A DNA stretch of 64,000 bases from the NCBI GenBank assembly GCA_019321725.1, contig CM033109.1, forward strand, positions 11,253,993 to 11,317,992, given 5' to 3'. The notes beneath the pieces were generated by a model that saw nothing but the letters and a program-made list of their open reading frames with translations, searched no databases and was not told the origin of the DNA. Both the position numbers and the translations under genes were made by a program. The stretch is from Paulownia fortunei (Eukaryota > Streptophyta > Magnoliopsida > Lamiales > Paulowniaceae). This document shows positions 60,136-64,000 of this stretch, one piece after another; the stretch's first letter is position 1; each line of letters begins with the position of its first letter.

Positions 60136-62343
60136 TGTTAGAGTAGGATGCCCAATGCCCTAATTGGATTGGGTGTATTATACTCTTTTGTTTTTGTAAA
60201 GACAATTTTATTGGGAATCATATTAATAAAAATGCATTTTTTTTATCTTATGTCTTGCATCTTTTATTTATGTACATTAGATAAAGTCCTTAGACCAAAT
60301 TTAGCTACGGGGCATGGTCGCACATATGATGGCGATCATGGAACATGCCTCAAAGGCTTTGATTTTAAATAAGTTTCGAGTCGAGAGCTTTTTGAGATGC
60401 GATATCAAATAGTTCAGTAAGACTTGCACATATGATGCATGCTCGTGAGACGAGGATATCACATTCCATTGGCATTAGTGTAGAGACATAAGTGCATGTA
60501 TGTGGGTATTTGTTAAGGAACAAGTACACTGAACATGGCCAGCAAGAAATTCTTAGTTGGAGGTTTTGCCCGTCGAAATAAGAATTTTTGTGTTGCGATA
60601 CTACATGACTAGTCCTCAGACTTGATGCACGATGATAGCCTTACGTGCATCCTACAGCACTTTGATATATTTTATGATTGCTTAACAATCATAAATATGG
60701 TATGTTGGGTGTTGCACTGGTGTGCATGGAGGTTTGTTAGTGGCCAATATAGAATTCGACACTTGTCTTTTTAAATAAAGAAATCTTCTGTGTTTTTATA
60801 ATTTGTGATTCAAAGACATTGGCCAATGCAGGATGAATTGTGATTCATCAAGAATCACTGAAACTTGAAATGGAATCACAATTATTGAATCATTTAGGAT
60901 TTCAACTTATAATCTATACCTTAGATTTAATCAAGAGATTAGCTGTCGAATAGATCGTACGTGTATGGTACTCACAACTAAAATAGGTTTACTCGCTATT
61001 TTACCTAAAACTAGTTTACCATGATTACTTGTTAGGTGTTTTCATGGATGGTGAGGTTCTTGCAATTAAGGAGTTGATTCCAAGTGAATTAATTAATTAG
61101 AATAATTGTTTTTCATAAGTTGCAAATGTTGCAAACTTACTACTAGCTTAGTAGTGAACCTAAGAGGGTCACACATCTTTATGGAAAATAATATTTTTAA
61201 TTTTAGATTTTATCCAATGGTTGAAAATTAATTAATTAATACTGATCAATTAATTAATTAAGGGTTCTATTTAATTTAATAGTTAAATTAAATTATTCAA
61301 TTAAGTAATTAGATTATTTAATTGGACCTAATTTGATTAAAAAGCCCAATTGGAGTAAATTAAATTAATCAATTAGATTGATTAAATTGAAATTGAATCA
61401 ATTGAATTGATTTTGGGATTTTTGAGTTCAAGGCCAAAATTAATGTGGATCACTTAAGAAGGCCACTAAAATATGAAGAGAATAAATTAAATAAATATGA
61501 TTTATTTAATTAACATATTTATAGATAAATAAATATAGTGACTAGTTTTATGGGATAAAATCGGCCACTAAGATTTAATTTATGTATAAATATAATTATA
61601 GTATATATATTATATATATCTATTTTGATATTATTTGAAAAGTTCAAATTAATATCAACAATGTATGTAGACAATTTTGATGATTAATGTAGTCTCAAAT
61701 TAGTCCACATACAATAAGAGAGAGAAAAAATAAGAGTTTTTGGAAGATTTGAAATCCTTCCAAAATAAGGTTTGAAGTAGTTCAAAATTTAAAAATTTTC
61801 CAAGAGTTGGAAAGAGATTAAAATTTTCAGCCCTATATATATGAGGGATGAAAATTACATAATCAATTCAAAAATTTTGAGCAAAAATTATTTTATTTAA
61901 AGTCTTCTATTTTTACTCTCCAAGAAAAGAAAAGAAAGAAAAAGAAAATCAGTTTCTTGTTATTCTTTTTATATTGTTGTTTCAAGAACTTAAAGAATTA
62001 ATTTTTATTGTTTTTGAAAATTTACTACGGTTCTAGATTAATAAACAATTAAAAAGATACTAGCGAATTCTTTTGATTGGTGTTGCTCTTCCGTATTGTG
62101 AACCTAATAGAGGAGAGACACTTAGATCTCTGCGAGTTCTAATAGTTTAGGATAAGCAATTGATTGTTTCATTCCCTACAACAACTGCAATACACAAAAT
62201 GTATAATTCAATTTTATATTTATTTATCTATTCACTTAAATAAGCGCGATTGTTAAAATTACTTTCGAATCAAAGGGGTTAAATTTATATTTGATAAAAT
62301 TTTAATTTTTCGCTGCGTATACCCCTACGATTATAGCGAACCC
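60136..62343 (+). repeat. Putative copia 5' LTR
   Basis: Begins TGTTAGAGTAGGATGCCC and ends CGAACCCA four bases before the primer site. It contains ATTAATTAATTAATTAAGGG-like runs near 61,230-61,265 and a TATA-like CCTATATATATGAGGG at about 61,832-61,847, placed so that a transcript would start some 500 bp before the LTR end. The length (2.2 kb) is long for copia but within range for some plant lineages. Confidence 0.65.
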
Positions 62344-62348
62344 AATAG

Positions 62349-62361
62349 TGATATCAGAGTC
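62349..62361 (+). other. Primer binding site, initiator tRNA-Met type
   Basis: TGATATCAGAGTC, two mismatches from TGGTATCAGAGCC. Both differences are G-to-A or C-to-T changes. Confidence 0.75.
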
Positions 62362-62540
62362 ACGATTTCGCTTATTCAGTGAATTTTGAATTTATGAATG
62401 CATGTTTTTAAATTGTTTAAATTCATGTTAATTATGTAAAATTTAATTTTGCATATTTTCAGAAATTTTTAATTGGAATAATTTTAATTGCTTATTTAAA
62501 TTGTTTAAATATGAAAATAAAAAAAATAAAAAATTTGATG

Positions 62541-62665
62541 AAATGGGCTATGGGTGTCAGACACCCTATAGTGGGTGCCCAGCAACCGGCACTGGGCGCC
62601 CGGCTGCACGCGTGGGCACCTGGCGCGCGCTCGATGAGCAACAGTGGTGCTGCTCGTCGTATCTT
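62541..62665 (+). other. GC-rich palindrome island in the copia leader
   Basis: About 125 bp of GC-rich sequence in an otherwise AT-rich leader between primer site and gag. It holds GGGTGTCAGACACCC (6-bp stem, 3-base loop), GGGTGCCC, the perfect palindrome GGGCGCCC, and CTGGCGCGCGCTCG with its GCGCGC core. This position in retroelement RNA usually carries packaging and dimerisation signals. The overlapping 74- and 61-codon frames are probably chance. Confidence 0.7.
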
Positions 62666-63904
62666 TTTGGGTCCATTTTTTTTTCTGGAATATTAAAATT
62701 AAATGTTAATTTTAATTATTTCTAAAAGTTTGATTTTTTCAAGCAATTAAAAATTATACTAAGTTAAAATTGCGTTTAACAATTTGGTAAATTTACATGT
62801 TTTGATAATTACATATGATGTTAATTATGAGCATGTATGGGATGATCATGAGCCATTGAACTAATGTGATTGATTTTATTTAATATTTTTGGATTTTAAA
62901 ATGGGGCTTGCAAGCCTCCTCTTATTTTATTTATGTAAGTTATTTTGTTTTCTGTAAAGAGAATATAATAAATGGTAAAAAAAATTTTTTCTTTGGAAGA
63001 CGAAGGAGAATCTAAAAGTAGGTTCCAAAGAAGGCTCATGTTTGTATGGGATACAATTATGTAATAGAATATGTTATATTCTATTTTATTATCCTTAGAC
63101 TGACCTTAGGTCCATTTTTGGCTCAAATGGACTGCATAGGACTGGTTCATGATCATCTATTTATTTAAGTATGTATTAGATGCATGCATATGATTTTATT
63201 TAATATTTTTATGCTTTCGAAATGATATTATGATATCATGTATTAAATAACCAACCTAATTTAAATTATGATGAGGTCTTGTATAAAATTAAACTCCACT
63301 TAATTTACTAAAATTAAGTAAAAAAAATTTTGAAAATTTGATTTCAAACAAAAATGGACAAGTTAGGTAGGACCTATCGTTCAATACCTACCATCAAAGA
63401 TAGAGACATAACGACCGCTACCGCACTTGATCACTGACCATGAGTCGTGGGGTGGTCTTGTGTTGGAAAGCTGTGATCTCTACTAAATATTGAGATGCTC
63501 GTAGGATGGAATCATCATTATATTAGCTATGGGTCATGGGACATCTGATGCTCTATCTACACGAATGTTTGATGGGTATTATTTGACACTTAATACCATA
63601 TGGGTTCATAAAATTGGGGTATATGGAAGAGGTGAGGCAAAAAAAATTTGAGGATTGTATAGTAATACAATTATCAAAGAGTTAACTACTGATAAAAAAT
63701 TATAAAATTGGGATGTGAAATATTTCCATTGGACCTCAAACTCACTAGGAAATTTGATTTCCCGAAATTCCATTATGGGTGATGGAATTCGAAGAAAATA
63801 GTGGGAGACATTTAGTATTAAAGACCTTATATTAAATGAATATGTTTTTTCCATAGTTTACTCATTTTCTGCTTCATGCATGTTTTGTAGATTATTCTAC
63901 TAAA

Positions 63905-64000
63905 ATGGTAAAGAATGTACTTGCAACAATCCTTGAACAAAATAAATTAACTGGACCTAACTTTGTCGATTGGTTAAGAAACCTGAAGATAGTTCTTCAG
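63905..64000 (+). CDS. Start of copia gag polyprotein (partial)
   Basis: The ATG at 63,905 opens MVKNVLATILEQNKLTGPNF followed by VDWLRNLKIV, open to the window end (32 codons). The pattern N-K-L-x-G-x-N-(Y/F)-x-x-W-x-R-N-L is the typical beginning of plant Ty1/copia gag. Whether the rest is intact cannot be seen. Gag would form the cytoplasmic particle and bind the element RNA. Confidence 0.8.
   Translation, partial: MVKNVLATILEQNKLTGPNFVDWLRNLKIVLQ

Larger units (their letters stand above)
60136..64000 (+). mobile_element. Ty1/copia retrotransposon, 5' part, continuing past the window
   Basis: LTR 60,136-62,343 (TGTTAGAGTAGG to CGAACCCA, about 2.2 kb), primer site 62,349-62,361, leader 62,362-63,904, and gag from 63,905. 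The 3' portion lies outside the window, so LTR identity and target duplication cannot be checked; the five bases before the LTR are GAATG. The copia assignment rests on the gag start and the initiator-Met-type primer site; the LTR start is inferred from the TG end. Confidence 0.75.

Noticed and set aside
63606..63854. 82-codon minus frame just before the window end.
   Set aside because: Lies antisense in the copia leader upstream of gag; chance frame.

Overview
The window is from a flowering-plant (eudicot-like) nuclear genome. Two kinds of DNA meet near 32.85 kb. Bases 1 to about 32,850 look like an old insertion of mitochondrial DNA (a NUMT): moderate GC, no long reading frames, shuffled blocks with second copies elsewhere in the block, a broken cox1 that carries the angiosperm-type cox1 group I intron, and a hairpin typical of group II introns. 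From 32,850 to 64,000 the DNA is AT-rich and mostly made of transposable elements. I found no gene that looks intact.

Mitochondria-like block (1-32,850). It holds a LINE reverse-transcriptase fragment (2.5-3.4 kb), three repeat blocks side by side (3.5-4.75 kb) whose partners lie at 12.9, 14.7 and 22.4 kb, a reverse-strand cox1 pseudogene with group I intron and dead LAGLIDADG endonuclease (4.75-6.69 kb), and a second LINE fragment (31.8-32.4 kb). Three later nuclear insertions cut the block: a complete but dead Ty3/gypsy chromovirus (14,994-20,549; 460-bp LTRs about 92 percent alike by eye), a non-autonomous hAT element with an 8-bp target duplication (24,077-24,753), and a 2.7-kb solo LTR with a 5-bp target duplication (26,923-29,628). 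These insertions, plus stop codons explained by C-to-T or G-to-A changes, argue that this is nuclear DNA and not a mitochondrial contig.

AT-rich block (32,850-64,000). Two relatives of one bZIP transcription-factor gene, both on the minus strand, lie 19 kb apart (33.7-34.9 kb and 52.7-53.7 kb) inside a duplicated segment of about 2.5-2.7 kb. Their decay is complementary: copy 1 keeps the leucine-zipper exon but lost its C-terminus beside an LTR fragment; copy 2 keeps the C-terminus but lost the zipper exon. Between them (39.6-47.55 kb) is a nest of Athila/Tat-like gypsy pieces in opposite orientations, itself hit by a tiny TRIM-like element with an inverted internal layout and a GTAAT target duplication. 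Further on are a second TRIM-like copy (55.3 kb), a Helitron helicase remnant beside GCGCAA hairpins (56.8-57.5 kb), one end of a hAT-like element (58.2 kb), and the 5' part of a Ty1/copia element (60,136 to the window end: LTR, primer site, long leader with a GC-rich palindrome island, start of gag).

No operon, CRISPR array, rRNA or convincing tRNA was seen. The best leads are the rearranged cox1/intron NUMT, the inverted TRIM whose two outer ends are both U5 ends, the complementary bZIP pseudogenes, and the palindrome island in the copia leader.
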